A DNA stretch of 7,404 nucleotides from Deltaproteobacteria bacterium RIFOXYD12_FULL_50_9 (GCA_001799225.1 MGTA01000239.1:1-7404); one strand, 5' to 3'. Numbered from the stretch's first letter, positions 1 to 7,404 are shown. Notes: generated by a model from the sequence alone, not told the origin. A program made the numbers and translations.

Positions 1-249
1 AATTCGCCCCGGCCTCATTGAAGCGACAACTCATTCCTCCTTTTTATTTCAAATTCGGTTGTTTTCCGGGGCGAATTCGCCCCGGCCTCATTGAAGCGAT
101 GCGATAGGGAATTAGCCATTAAAACCACTCTCAATGTTTTCCGGGGCGAATTCGCCCCGGCCTCATTGAAGCTGGCTATGCTTTAGCAGTTGTGGCAGAT
201 GTATTTAGGTTTTCCGGGGCGAATTCGCCCCGGCCTCATTGAAGCTGGA
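1..249 (+). repeat. Duplicated CRISPR block, copy A (spacers 1-3)
   Basis: This stretch is identical to 368-616 at a constant offset of 367 bp. It covers the partial repeat, spacer 1 (25-60), spacer 2 (98-135), spacer 3 (173-208) and their repeats. The final four bases (TGGA) match only because spacers 4 and 9 both begin TGGA. The left limit is set by the window edge, so the duplicated unit may be longer. Confidence 0.95.
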
Positions 250-367
250 TCGGGAGTTCGGCCGTCAATTGTAAAACTATCGTTTTCCGGGGCGAATTCG
301 CCCCGGCCTCATTGAAGCAGGCTATTGCTGCCGATGCTAAAAACTTGGGATTAGGTTTTCCGGGGCG

Positions 368-616
368 AATTCGCCCCGGCCTCATTGAAGCGACAACTCA
401 TTCCTCCTTTTTATTTCAAATTCGGTTGTTTTCCGGGGCGAATTCGCCCCGGCCTCATTGAAGCGATGCGATAGGGAATTAGCCATTAAAACCACTCTCA
501 ATGTTTTCCGGGGCGAATTCGCCCCGGCCTCATTGAAGCTGGCTATGCTTTAGCAGTTGTGGCAGATGTATTTAGGTTTTCCGGGGCGAATTCGCCCCGG
601 CCTCATTGAAGCTGGA
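368..616 (+). repeat. Duplicated CRISPR block, copy B (spacers 6-8)
   Basis: This is the second copy of the block at 1-249. Spacer 6 (392-427) equals spacer 1, spacer 7 (465-502) equals spacer 2 and spacer 8 (540-575) equals spacer 3, without a mismatch. Spacers 4 and 5 (246-281, 319-354) lie between the copies and occur once in the window. The pattern fits a tandem duplication of five repeat-spacer units by unequal exchange between repeats, with the first copy cut by the window edge. Confidence 0.95.
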
Positions 617-1065
617 CATTGGATCTGGTGCAGTCAGTGTCTTGAACGGGGTTTTCCGGGGCGAATTCGCCCCGGCCTCATTGAAGCATAATCGGGGCCG
701 TCGGTTGGTACGCGGCCAATACGTGTTTTCCGGGGCGAATTCGCCCCGGCCTCATTGAAGCTCAAACAGGAAATCCCTATGATAGTAATGACTATGTGTG
801 TTTTCCGGGGCGAATTCGCCCCGGCCTCATTGAAGCTGGATATTATCGGACGCCGTCTGCAGGGCTTTTTCAGGTTTTCCGGGGCGAATTCGCCCCGGCC
901 TCATTGAAGCAATTGACGGCAAGCTGCATCCTTTGGCTGTAATAAAGTTTTCCGGGGCGAATTCGCCCCGGCCTCATTGAAGCGACATTTCACCGGGCTT
1001 CGTGTAACCATATCCCTGTGTTTTCCGGGGCGAATTCGCCCCGGCCTCATTGAAGGTAATCATTT

Positions 1066-1209
1066 GTAGGGGCAATTCACGAATTGCCCTTTTAATAAAA
1101 TTACCCATTGATCCGGTGGAGACAATCACCGTTGCGGACAATAAACCGGGAGAGGCGACATGTTGGGTTGGTAATGTGTCAGGCAGGGTAATTCGTGAAT
1201 TACCCCCAC
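1066..1209. mobile_element. MITE-like element with terminal inverted repeats
   Basis: The left end (1066-1091) and the reverse complement of the right end (1184-1209) match at about 22 of 26 bases by eye. Each end also holds its own palindrome: GGGCAATTCACGAATTGCCC at 1070-1089 and GGGTAATTCGTGAATTACCC at 1186-1205, each with a 9-bp stem and a 2-base centre. The roughly 90 bp between the ends contain no convincing reading frame. Small non-coding elements with a GTAGGGGC-type terminus and an internal palindrome are common dispersed repeats in bacterial genomes. I see no clear target-site duplication: the left flank is AATCATTT and the right flank is GGCGACC. It could therefore be an old copy or a paired-hairpin repeat that never moved by itself. 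It begins only 10 bases after the last CRISPR repeat. Confidence 0.55.
1070..1094 (+). terminator. Possible intrinsic terminator after the CRISPR array
   Basis: The perfect hairpin GGGCAATTC-AC-GAATTGCCC is followed directly by TTTTAATAAAATT on the plus strand. It lies 14 bases past the last CRISPR repeat, in the right place and orientation to end a pre-crRNA read from the left. The stem is AT-rich in its upper half and the T-run is only four bases, so it would be weak. It is also one end of the MITE-like element, so the position may be coincidental. Confidence 0.35.
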
Positions 1210-1558
1210 GGCGACCGGCCGACGGGTGTAACCGATTGTTCGAAGAACGCTGCTGACTCTTTATGAATTTGTTCCAAAACTGGCGGTATTGGCCCAACAG
1301 ATTTGCCAATAGCCCATCGTAAATCGGTGGCACCGTCAATTCATCCCTGTAATTGCCCGTTTTAAATTTTGGTTTTGCAGATCCCCCCCTCTAAACAACA
1401 CACTTTAACGCGCATTTTTTTTACATAATTAATTGATTTTCTGTATTGCTTCCCCCATAGTTAATGAAAGTCGGTGATTTTTTATTCGACTGCTCTTGAG
1501 GGAAAGTTGTTTTATTATATCTCCTCCCCGTTATCTACATGAAGGTTGATCTGCAATT
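1210..1558. other. Intergenic stretch with no supported gene
   Basis: Between the MITE-like element and the histidine kinase gene I find no reading frame with a plausible ribosome site or protein-like composition. The right part (about 1370-1530) is AT-rich, with T-runs near 1416-1422 and 1480, which fits a promoter and 5' untranslated region. A 7-bp inverted pair, ACCGATT (1231-1237) and AATCGGT (1322-1328), is too short and too far apart to be persuasive. Confidence 0.6.
1433..1461 (+). promoter_or_regulatory. Weak sigma-70-like promoter candidate for the kinase gene
   Basis: TTGATT (1433-1438) and CATAGT (1456-1461) are 17 bases apart and each matches 4 of 6 consensus bases. An alternative -10 box is TATTAT at 1513-1518, closer to the gene, but it has no good -35 box at normal spacing. 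Neither is strong. The AT-rich setting and the lack of any upstream gene on this strand are the main support for a promoter somewhere in 1400-1530. Confidence 0.2.
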
Positions 1559-3655
1559 ATGGCCTCTGCCGTCTCATATCTGCTGCAATCTCTTAACGAT
1601 GCCGAAGAACGGCAAAGCCTGCTGGAGTCCTGTGCAACTGCGCTTGATAAAGCAGGAGTCGCCGATGCCGACGGTTCGTGGCAGGCGCAGTTCGATGAAC
1701 TGCTGGCTGCCCTTAAGGATTGGTGCGAGGTCTCCGATCATTCTCCCGCAGCGGATGGTGAATTTCATGGCTGGCAGGACCGCATAGACCGACTCGGCCT
1801 GGCCATGGCCGACCTGGCCCTCACCACTGAACTGCCCTTCAGCAGATTTGTCATACTGCTGAAAGAGTTGCGGCAGGTAGTTTTTGTCCGGGCCGTCAAC
1901 ATCACATCGGAGCCCGGCAATAGTGCGGCAGCGCTGTTAGACCTCACCCGGTTTTTCGATCAGTTGGAAATTGGCGCCCTTACAAAACGCCCTCCCAGCA
2001 GTGTAGTTCGACTCCAAAAGGCCCTGCGGACCGCCAGACACGCGCTTCTCTATGAAAAAAAGCGCTATTTGACTATTTTCCGGAAGATTTCCGAGCCGGC
2101 ATTTGTGGTGGACGGCCACCTGAAGCTGGTGGATGTCAATCCTGCCTGCGTTAGTTTTTTTAATAGGCCAAGCAGAGATCTGGTCGGCAAGTCCTGCTGC
2201 GAAGTTATTGGCCAGCGGGTCTGCAGTGTTTGTGCCCTCGAAAAAGCCCTGGCCGAACAAAACTCTTTTGCCAAGGTTGAATCTGATATCCTGGTAGGCG
2301 GTATAATCAGACATGTTCTGCTTTCCGGTACTTTTCTCGGTCGGGTCGGCAAGGAACCGGTAGGAGGACTGGTAATTATTCAGGATCTTACCGAGAAGAA
2401 GCGTTATGAACAGGCTCTCCGCGAAAGTGAAGAGAAATACCGGACCCTGATTGAGAACGTACCGGAGGTCACCTGGCGGGTCAATCAATGGGGGCATATC
2501 CTTTATATCAGTCCCAATATTGTCAATCTTACCGGGTACACACCCGAGGAAATGATGGCGTTTGGTTCACCAGGACGTTCTTCCCGGATCCATCCGGAGG
2601 ATGCAGAGCGGGTGCGGCAGGAGTTCAATCTTCTTTTTTCGCATAACCAGAAATTTGATGTTAAATACCGTTTTCGGAAAAAGCAGGGTGAATGGATATG
2701 GCTGCATGATCGGGCCGGCGTTATTTATGAGCGTGACGACAGTTGGGTGGCCGACGGGGTGGTCTCGGATGTGACGGAGCTGCAAAAGGCTCATGAGGAA
2801 CTTGAAGAGCATCGGGAGTGGCTTGAGGACCTGGTTGATGAACGGACAGAGGAGCTCTCTCTGTCAAACGTCCGGTTACGACAGGAGATAGCAGAACGTA
2901 AGAAGGCAGAGGAAGAGCTGATGAAGCTGACGGTTAACCTCAAGCGCTCCAACACTGAACTCGAGCAGTTTGCCCATGTGGCATCTCATGATTTAAAGGA
3001 GCCGCTGCTGCTGATTATCGCCTTTGCCGAGCGTTTGCTGCATCGTTTTGGTGACAATATCCCGGAAGGTGGTAAGGAGTACCTCCTGCGCATCTTGAAA
3101 TCGGCCCGGCAGATGCAGCAACTGGTGGAAGGGCTCCTGCAACTCTCCCGGGTGACGACGGCCGGCCGACCTTTTGAGAGTATTGATCTGAACGAGTTGT
3201 TGAATGAGGTGGTGGAGGACCTCGAAGAGAGCATCAAGCAGGCGGGCGCCAGGATTGAGTTTGGCGAACTGCTGAGTTTGAACGGCGATCGAATGCAGAT
3301 CCGGCAACTGTTGCAGAACATTATCACTAACTCATTGAAATACCGGAAAGAGATGGTCGAGCCCCTGGTGATAGTCCGGAGTGCTGTTGTAGGGGATAAT
3401 TTTTGCGAGATAACGATTGAAGATAACGGCATCGGTTTTGATGAGAAATTTTTGCCGATATTGTTTAAGCCGTTTGCCCGGCTGGATGTCCGTTCCAAGG
3501 CCGACGGCACTGGTATCGGACTGACTACCTGCCAGAAAATCGTTATGCGCCACGGCGGTGAGATTACTGCCCGCAGCGCCCCTGATCAAGGTTCAGCGTT
3601 TATTATCAGATTACCTCTCAGTCATTGCCAAGGTGGTGATTCGCAGGATAGTTAA
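1559..3655 (+). CDS. Cytoplasmic PAS-domain sensor histidine kinase
   Basis: The 698-residue product should autophosphorylate a histidine in response to a signal and pass the phosphate to a response regulator, which is not encoded here. Residues 1-165 are a helical module with the motif RFFDQLEI (131-138), a pattern I recall from Desulfobacterota and Geobacter kinases. PAS 1 spans about 168-282 and carries four close cysteines (C213, C214, C222, C225). PAS 2 spans about 288-410, starting at [14 protein letters not shown] charged coiled coil (about 405-470) leads to HisKA with phospho-acceptor H477 in SHDLKEP. The HATPase domain shows an N-box (N587, N591 in [10 protein letters not shown]), EDNGIGFD (D622), FKPFARL and GTGIGL (from G650), so all ATP-site motifs are intact. 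No signal peptide, membrane segment or receiver domain is seen, so it is probably soluble. The ATG at 1559 has only a distant GAAGG (1541-1545), 13 bases upstream. The specific ligand is unknown. Confidence 0.93.
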   Translation: MASAVSYLLQSLNDAEERQSLLESCATALDKAGVADADGSWQAQFDELLAALKDWCEVSDHSPAADGEFHGWQDRIDRLGLAMADLALTTELPFSRFVILLKELRQVVFVRAVNITSEPGNSAAALLDLTRFFDQLEIGALTKRPPSSVVRLQKALRTARHALLYEKKRYLTIFRKISEPAFVVDGHLKLVDVNPACVSFFNRPSRDLVGKSCCEVIGQRVCSVCALEKALAEQNSFAKVESDILVGGIIRHVLLSGTFLGRVGKEPVGGLVIIQDLTEKKRYEQALRESEEKYRTLIENVPEVTWRVNQWGHILYISPNIVNLTGYTPEEMMAFGSPGRSSRIHPEDAERVRQEFNLLFSHNQKFDVKYRFRKKQGEWIWLHDRAGVIYERDDSWVADGVVSDVTELQKAHEELEEHREWLEDLVDERTEELSLSNVRLRQEIAERKKAEEELMKLTVNLKRSNTELEQFAHVASHDLKEPLLLIIAFAERLLHRFGDNIPEGGKEYLLRILKSARQMQQLVEGLLQLSRVTTAGRPFESIDLNELLNEVVEDLEESIKQAGARIEFGELLSLNGDRMQIRQLLQNIITNSLKYRKEMVEPLVIVRSAVVGDNFCEITIEDNGIGFDEKFLPILFKPFARLDVRSKADGTGIGLTTCQKIVMRHGGEITARSAPDQGSAFIIRLPLSHCQGGDSQDS

Positions 3656-6015
3656 ATATTTTCCTCTGTATCCTGAATCTTGAAGAAGGCGATGGCGTCG
3701 AGCAGTTGCCCGGCCTGGGCGGAAAGCTCCTCGCTGGTTGCAGACATCTCTTCGGAGGCGGCGCTGTTTTGCTGAATGATCTGGTCAAGCTGTTCAACAG
3801 CCTTGGAATTCTCCCGGATGCCTTTGGTCTGTGCTTTGCCGGCAGCGTCAATCTCCTGAACCAGTTCAGCGGTTTTATTGATCTGCGGGACAATTTCCCG
3901 GATCAATCTCCCGGCATTGGCTGCAATTGCCACACTTGATCCGGCCAGGGCCTTGATCTCCTGAGCTGCTGCCTGGCTGAGTTCCGCAAGTTTTCTGACC
4001 TCGTCAGCCACCACGGCAAATCCTTTGCCGTGTTTACCGGCCCGCGCCGCCTCAATAGCAGCATTCAGGGCAAGAAGATTTGTCTGGCGGGCAATCTCTT
4101 CAATGATCGCAATTTTTGAGGCAATGATCTGCATAGCGCCTTCGGTTTCAGCTACAGCCTCGCCACCCTTTTCTGCATCAAGCGTGGTTTGTGCAGCGAT
4201 TGCGGCAGTTAGTCTGACGCTGTCGGCGTTTCGCGCTACAGTACCAGTCATCTCTTCCATGGACTTTGTAATTTTTGCCGCAGTTGCCGTTTGTTCATTG
4301 GCGCCATGCGAGATGTTCTGGGCCGTGGCGCTCAATTCCCGGCTGCCGATAGCCACTTGAGCAGCCGCAGCCCTAACATCGCCGATCACCTGAGCAAGTT
4401 TAGCCGCCATTTTCTGCATGGCGGCAAGTATCTGGCCGATCTCATCATGGCGATCGGCCTGTAAATTCACGGTCAGATCTCCCTCCGCCAACCGGTTATT
4501 AAGAACAAGCACCTGGTTTAGCTGGGCATTGATTGAGCGCATGGTCCATGTCCCTAGAATAAAACCAAGGCTGATAAAAATCAGACCGGCAGTTATTATG
4601 ATCGCCGTAGTAAAAGCCGTCACCTTCTCTATGATCTGGACTGCTTGTTTCTGCCCGGTTTCGGCATTTCGAGTTCTCTCGGCCCCGGTCTCGGCAAACT
4701 TCTGGATCAATGTCTTTGCCTCATCAAACTTCCGGGTGGAGTGAGCCTGGATCGTTATGTTTTTTGCAACAGTGGCAATGATGCCGTTTTCACCGGTAAG
4801 GACATTGTGCATCCCGCTGAAGGCAGTTTCGACATTCTGTAGGGCAGTGACATTATCTTGCTTATTTAATGAGTTAAGATTGGTTTTGATCTGCTTTAAT
4901 GAGGTTGTAACACCCATAAACTGTTCTGCAACCCGGACCTTAAGTCTCTCAATCTCCTCAGGCTGTGTTGCCATCATAATCTGTCGGGAGAGGCTGTCTA
5001 TAGACTGGGCCAGGATAGCAACATCTCCGCCGGCGTTACTGATCGTACTGACCAGAGTAACAGTGGCAATAGCCTGACTCATCCTGTTGTTTTCCTGAGG
5101 AAGGATCAGCTCCATATTGTCAATTTCCGTAGCGATATTGGTGCTCAAGGTCTCAATTTGTCGGGAAAGTTCAAGGCGTTTTTCTTCAAACTTCTCCTTT
5201 GCCGGTTTATCCTGGCTGTTGGTTAGAACCTCGCCGCGTAAGGCCAGCAGGCCGATCTCTCCGGAATAGTCTTTCTGCAGTTTTTCAACAAACTCTCTTA
5301 ACTGGGTGACAATCCCACTGTTGAAGTTTGCCCGGGCTATCGCGTCGAGTTCCGTTTTCATTTTGTCTTTAAGCGGGTTCAACCGGAAGCGGTTGTCGAT
5401 GACAGCCGCCTGCCTGATCAGGCCATTGGCGTTAGAGAGCTTTTCCATCACCACCAGCAGTTGTTTGATCTGGTCGTTGGCCTTGCTGTTTGCCTGTTTA
5501 GATTTTTCTATGGCGCTGTAGCAATCCTTTTGCAGATTGCGCATAGCTGTGTCCAGCTTTGTAATCTCTGCACTTACCATGCCGGTGCCTGACTTCAGCT
5601 GTTCGTTGGATACAGCCAGTCGGGTTACAGACGCCAGCCTCTCCTCAGCCATCTGATGTAGTTCATGATACGAGTTCTTCAGGTCACTGGAAATTTTTTC
5701 ATCTACGTCTGCGTTGAGTTTTTTTAATTCGCCGGCAGTTTTGTCGATCTCGGTTAAGGTGGCTTCAGCTTTCTCACTTAAGCTGGCAAGTTCGGTTGTT
5801 GAAGATGCCATGGCCATCTGGCTGAAGCAGGCCGCCATCTTTTCAAAACCTTGTTGAAGGTTGATCGTCTTTATCTGAAGAGGGGAAGTTTCGCGGGTAA
5901 GATAGTAGATTTTACTGCCGACTGTGCGGACAGCAAAAAAACCAGCGCTACCGACTATCGTCACTGAAACAAGAAGCAGGGATACCAGCAAAAGAAGCTT
6001 ATTTTTGATGCTCAA
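3652..6015 (-). CDS. Methyl-accepting chemotaxis protein with HAMP domain (complete, TTG start)
   Basis: This 787-residue membrane chemoreceptor should pass an external signal to the CheA/CheW kinase complex. Residues 1-6 (read as MSIKNK) precede membrane helix 1 (about 7-29). A sensor region of about 435 residues follows, rich in Glu, Lys, Gln and Ala and almost wholly helical, with many heptad-like runs. Membrane helix 2 is about 467-489 and HAMP about 490-542, with the DEIG motif at 524-527. The signalling hairpin tip lies at about 641-680, with [17 protein letters not shown] then [14 protein letters not shown]. There is no C-terminal NWETF-type tail for CheR or CheB. I chose the TTG at 6015 because it has GGGAG 8 bases upstream and begins a typical receptor N-terminus. 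The open frame continues upstream to 6375, but that part is an out-of-frame reading of the neighbouring receptor gene. The sensor region is much longer than the usual 150-250 residues. The ligand is unknown. Confidence 0.93.
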   Translation of the reverse strand: MSIKNKLLLLVSLLLVSVTIVGSAGFFAVRTVGSKIYYLTRETSPLQIKTINLQQGFEKMAACFSQMAMASSTTELASLSEKAEATLTEIDKTAGELKKLNADVDEKISSDLKNSYHELHQMAEERLASVTRLAVSNEQLKSGTGMVSAEITKLDTAMRNLQKDCYSAIEKSKQANSKANDQIKQLLVVMEKLSNANGLIRQAAVIDNRFRLNPLKDKMKTELDAIARANFNSGIVTQLREFVEKLQKDYSGEIGLLALRGEVLTNSQDKPAKEKFEEKRLELSRQIETLSTNIATEIDNMELILPQENNRMSQAIATVTLVSTISNAGGDVAILAQSIDSLSRQIMMATQPEEIERLKVRVAEQFMGVTTSLKQIKTNLNSLNKQDNVTALQNVETAFSGMHNVLTGENGIIATVAKNITIQAHSTRKFDEAKTLIQKFAETGAERTRNAETGQKQAVQIIEKVTAFTTAIIITAGLIFISLGFILGTWTMRSINAQLNQVLVLNNRLAEGDLTVNLQADRHDEIGQILAAMQKMAAKLAQVIGDVRAAAAQVAIGSRELSATAQNISHGANEQTATAAKITKSMEEMTGTVARNADSVRLTAAIAAQTTLDAEKGGEAVAETEGAMQIIASKIAIIEEIARQTNLLALNAAIEAARAGKHGKGFAVVADEVRKLAELSQAAAQEIKALAGSSVAIAANAGRLIREIVPQINKTAELVQEIDAAGKAQTKGIRENSKAVEQLDQIIQQNSAASEEMSATSEELSAQAGQLLDAIAFFKIQDTEENI

Positions 6016-6020
6016 TAGAT

Positions 6021-6028
6021 ATTCTCCC
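6021..6028 (-). promoter_or_regulatory. Ribosome binding site that decides the TTG start of the downstream receptor
   Basis: On the minus strand GGGAGAAT lies with its GGGAG core 8 bases before the TTG at 6015. No ATG or GTG in the same frame nearby is followed by a membrane helix at the proper place. This site is what fixes the start. The 55-bp gap to the upstream receptor gene holds no terminator that I can see, so co-transcription is likely. Confidence 0.7.
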
Positions 6029-6070
6029 GCGTGCTGATTTGATATCGAATGTTGAAATTTGGAGCCGATT

Positions 6071-7404
6071 TTATCCTGATTCGTGCTGGTTGCCTCCGCC
6101 GACCAATGAATCCAGTTGCTCCACGTATTCCTGCAGAGTTGTGGCTTGGGTGTTGAGCTCCACAGAGGCAGAAGCGGTCTCCTCCGCATTCGCGGCGTTT
6201 TTCTGCACCACCTGATCCATGTGGCTAAGAGTAATGCTGATCTGATCGATGCCCTGGCGCTGTTCACTGGAGGCTTCTGCGATCTCCGCCACCAGACCCG
6301 CCACTTTTTTAGCGCTGACTGCCACTTCCCGGAAGTCGGCTTCCGTGCTGTTAACCAGGGTTGCGCCTTCGGCAATTTTTGTTGTCACATCCGTAACAAG
6401 TTCACTGGTATTCTTTGCTGCTTCGGTTGCCCGCAACGCTAGACTTCTGACCTCGTTAGCCACTACGGCAAAGCCCATGCCGGCATCACCGGCGCGCGCC
6501 GCCTCAACCGAAGCATTGAGAGCCAGGAGATTGGTCTGAAAGGCTATCTGGTCAATGGTTTTGATGATTTTGCCGATTTCATCTCCGGCAGTCGATATCT
6601 TATGCATGGAACTGCCCATCTCTGCCATGGAGTTGTTTGCTTTTTGCACTACCCGTTCCGACTCTTGCATAAGCAGGTTTGCCTGTTGGGCGTTTTCGGC
6701 ATTCTGTCTGGTCATGCTGGCCATTTCCTCCATGGAGGCAGTGGCCTGTTCCAGGGCGGCAGCCTGTTGTGAAGCCCCTTGCGCCAGCTCCTGTGAGGAT
6801 CCGGAAACCTCGCCGGCGGCTGAGGAGAGTTCCTGGGAAGAGGCGTTCAGTCCGGTGATAACCTGTTTGAGCTGGGTGTTGATTGAGCGGGTGGTCCAGC
6901 CGCCAACCAGGATCCCCAGGACAACGGCAATCAACCCGGCAGCGATAAGGATTGTCGTTGTAAAGGCCATCACCTTTTCGACGACCTGGATAGCTTTTTC
7001 CTGCCCAGCCTCAGCTGTTCTGGTTTTCTCTGCTCCGGTTTCGGCAAATTTCTGGATCAACTTTTTTGCTTCGGCAAATATCTGGATTGAACGCGTCTGA
7101 GTAGTCAAGTTCTTTGCCACAGTGGCGGCAATGCCGCTCTCTCCGAAAAGTACATCGCGCATCCCGCCAAAGGCAGCCTCAACATTAAGCACTATTACAA
7201 TGTTTTCCTGTCTTTTTAAGGAAGTTAGCCTGTTTTTGATTTGACCCAACTTCGCAGTAACAGTTGAAAACTGACTTTCTGCTTGTAATTTGAGTTTGTC
7301 AATTTCTTCAGGAGAGGTCGCCAGCATGATCTTCCGGGAGAGGCCGTCAATGGTCTGAGCCAAGGTATCTACGTTCCCACCGGCATCGGTGATCTCACCA
7401 ACCA
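6071..7404 (-). CDS. Methyl-accepting chemotaxis protein lacking a recognisable HAMP (N-terminus outside window)
   Basis: The visible 443 residues are the C-terminal part of a chemoreceptor. The frame stays open to the right edge (first full codon GTT at 7402-7400), so the TTG at 7363 is internal and not a start. Visible residues 1-143 are the membrane-proximal sensor region, about 144-167 are the second membrane helix ([20 protein letters not shown] core), and about 283-322 are the signalling tip with [17 protein letters not shown] and [13 protein letters not shown]. After the membrane helix the chain goes from [12 protein letters not shown] into [19 protein letters not shown] and [20 protein letters not shown], with no GDL or DEIG HAMP signature. 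This output type, with [18 protein letters not shown] runs, is common in Desulfobacterota and Geobacter receptors. There is no CheR-docking pentapeptide at the end. It lies upstream of, and on the same strand as, the complete receptor and is its paralogue. The ligand is unknown. Confidence 0.93.
   Translation of the reverse strand, partial: VGEITDAGGNVDTLAQTIDGLSRKIMLATSPEEIDKLKLQAESQFSTVTAKLGQIKNRLTSLKRQENIVIVLNVEAAFGGMRDVLFGESGIAATVAKNLTTQTRSIQIFAEAKKLIQKFAETGAEKTRTAEAGQEKAIQVVEKVMAFTTTILIAAGLIAVVLGILVGGWTTRSINTQLKQVITGLNASSQELSSAAGEVSGSSQELAQGASQQAAALEQATASMEEMASMTRQNAENAQQANLLMQESERVVQKANNSMAEMGSSMHKISTAGDEIGKIIKTIDQIAFQTNLLALNASVEAARAGDAGMGFAVVANEVRSLALRATEAAKNTSELVTDVTTKIAEGATLVNSTEADFREVAVSAKKVAGLVAEIAEASSEQRQGIDQISITLSHMDQVVQKNAANAEETASASVELNTQATTLQEYVEQLDSLVGGGNQHESG

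Larger units (their letters stand above)
1..1056 (+). CRISPR. CRISPR array, 15 repeats and 14 spacers, left end outside window
   Basis: The 37-bp direct repeat starts GTTTTCC, contains the perfect 20-bp palindrome CCGGGGCGAATTCGCCCCGG, and ends CCTCATTGAAGC. Repeats start at 61, 136, 209, 282, 355, 428, 503, 576, 651, 725, 800, 874, 947 and 1020, and a partial copy (last 24 bases) fills 1-24. All internal copies look identical. The last one (1020-1056) ends in G instead of C, as expected of a degenerate trailer-end repeat. Spacers are 36-38 bp. The ATTGAAGC end resembles the ATTGAAA(C/G) end that becomes the crRNA 5' tag in many type I and III systems. Together with the variant last repeat, this supports plus-strand transcription from a leader to the left. 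No cas gene is in the window, so the subtype cannot be assigned. The 37/36-38 geometry is compatible with several type I and type III subtypes. Whether the array is active is unknown. Confidence 0.98.

Noticed and set aside
25..1019. Nearly every spacer has a stop-free frame, which might suggest coding protospacers.
   Set aside because: Twelve codons are often open by chance in at least one of six frames, so this alone is not evidence.
974..1339. Small reading frames on both strands across the array end and the MITE-like element.
   Set aside because: They include CRISPR repeat and inverted-repeat DNA, lack a convincing ribosome site and have no protein-like pattern.
1539..1561. The ATG at 1539, after TCTAC, as the kinase start.
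   Set aside because: It is out of frame with the kinase by 20 bases and opens only a short frame lying over the kinase gene.
3644..3675. Inverted repeat CAGGATA (3644-3650) and TATCCTG (3669-3675) across the convergent stops, as a two-way terminator.
   Set aside because: The stem is 7 bp with an 18-base loop and no proper T-run on either side, so it is too weak to call.
4510..4512. Frameshift or assembly break as the reason the two receptors diverge after the membrane helix.
   Set aside because: Both frames run on into complete, well-formed signalling domains with proper ends, so the divergence is real sequence and not a shifted frame.
6016..6375. An open frame extending the complete receptor upstream to an ATG at 6375.
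   Set aside because: This part is Arg/Trp/Pro-rich and lies wholly out of frame over the coding region of the other receptor and the gap. The TTG at 6015 with GGGAG gives a normal receptor N-terminus.
7361..7363. A TTG start for the right-hand receptor.
   Set aside because: The frame stays open to the window edge, and the upstream residues ([13 protein letters not shown]) align with the paralogue, so the TTG is an internal leucine codon.
1..7404. A tRNA, rRNA, riboswitch or transposase gene.
   Set aside because: I saw no cloverleaf, conserved RNA core or transposase motif on either strand by reading; a covariance-model search would be more sensitive.

Overview
The window fits a Gram-negative, chemotactic bacterium with a mid-range GC content. 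I infer a member of the Desulfobacterota (the former Deltaproteobacteria). The grounds are the architecture of the soluble PAS histidine kinase, whose N-terminal helical module carries an FFDxxEI motif, and the style of the two chemoreceptors. No rRNA or other marker gene is present, so this placement is an inference.

Bases 1-1056 are the 3' part of a CRISPR array. There are 15 repeats of 37 bp, the first cut by the window edge, and 14 spacers of 36-38 bp. Spacers 1-3 recur exactly as spacers 6-8, at an offset of 367 bp. The last repeat differs only at its final base, which marks the trailer end and puts the leader and any cas genes to the left of the window. No cas gene is visible. The array is followed at once by a MITE-like element of about 144 bp (1066-1209) with terminal inverted repeats. 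Its first hairpin is followed by TTTT and could end the array transcript. Bases 1210-1558 hold no gene that I can support.

A plus-strand gene (1559-3655) encodes a 698-residue cytoplasmic histidine kinase: N-terminal helical module, PAS, PAS, coiled coil, HisKA, HATPase. It meets the neighbouring minus-strand gene tail to tail, and the two stop codons overlap in the four bases TTAA at 3652-3655.

The rest of the window (3652-7404) holds two methyl-accepting chemotaxis receptors on the minus strand, 55 bp apart and probably one transcript. The upstream one (6071-7404) runs off the right edge. The downstream one (3652-6015) is complete and starts at a TTG codon. They are paralogues: their membrane-proximal sensor region and second membrane segment align without gaps over 181 residues, about 108 identical by hand count. 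Just past that segment they diverge. One continues into a canonical HAMP domain and one signalling-domain type. The other has no recognisable HAMP and a different signalling-domain type. A shared sensor joined to two different output modules is the most interesting gene-level feature here. No cheA, cheW or response regulator gene is in the window, so partners must be encoded elsewhere. I see no link in function between the CRISPR array and the signalling genes, and no clearly new defence system.
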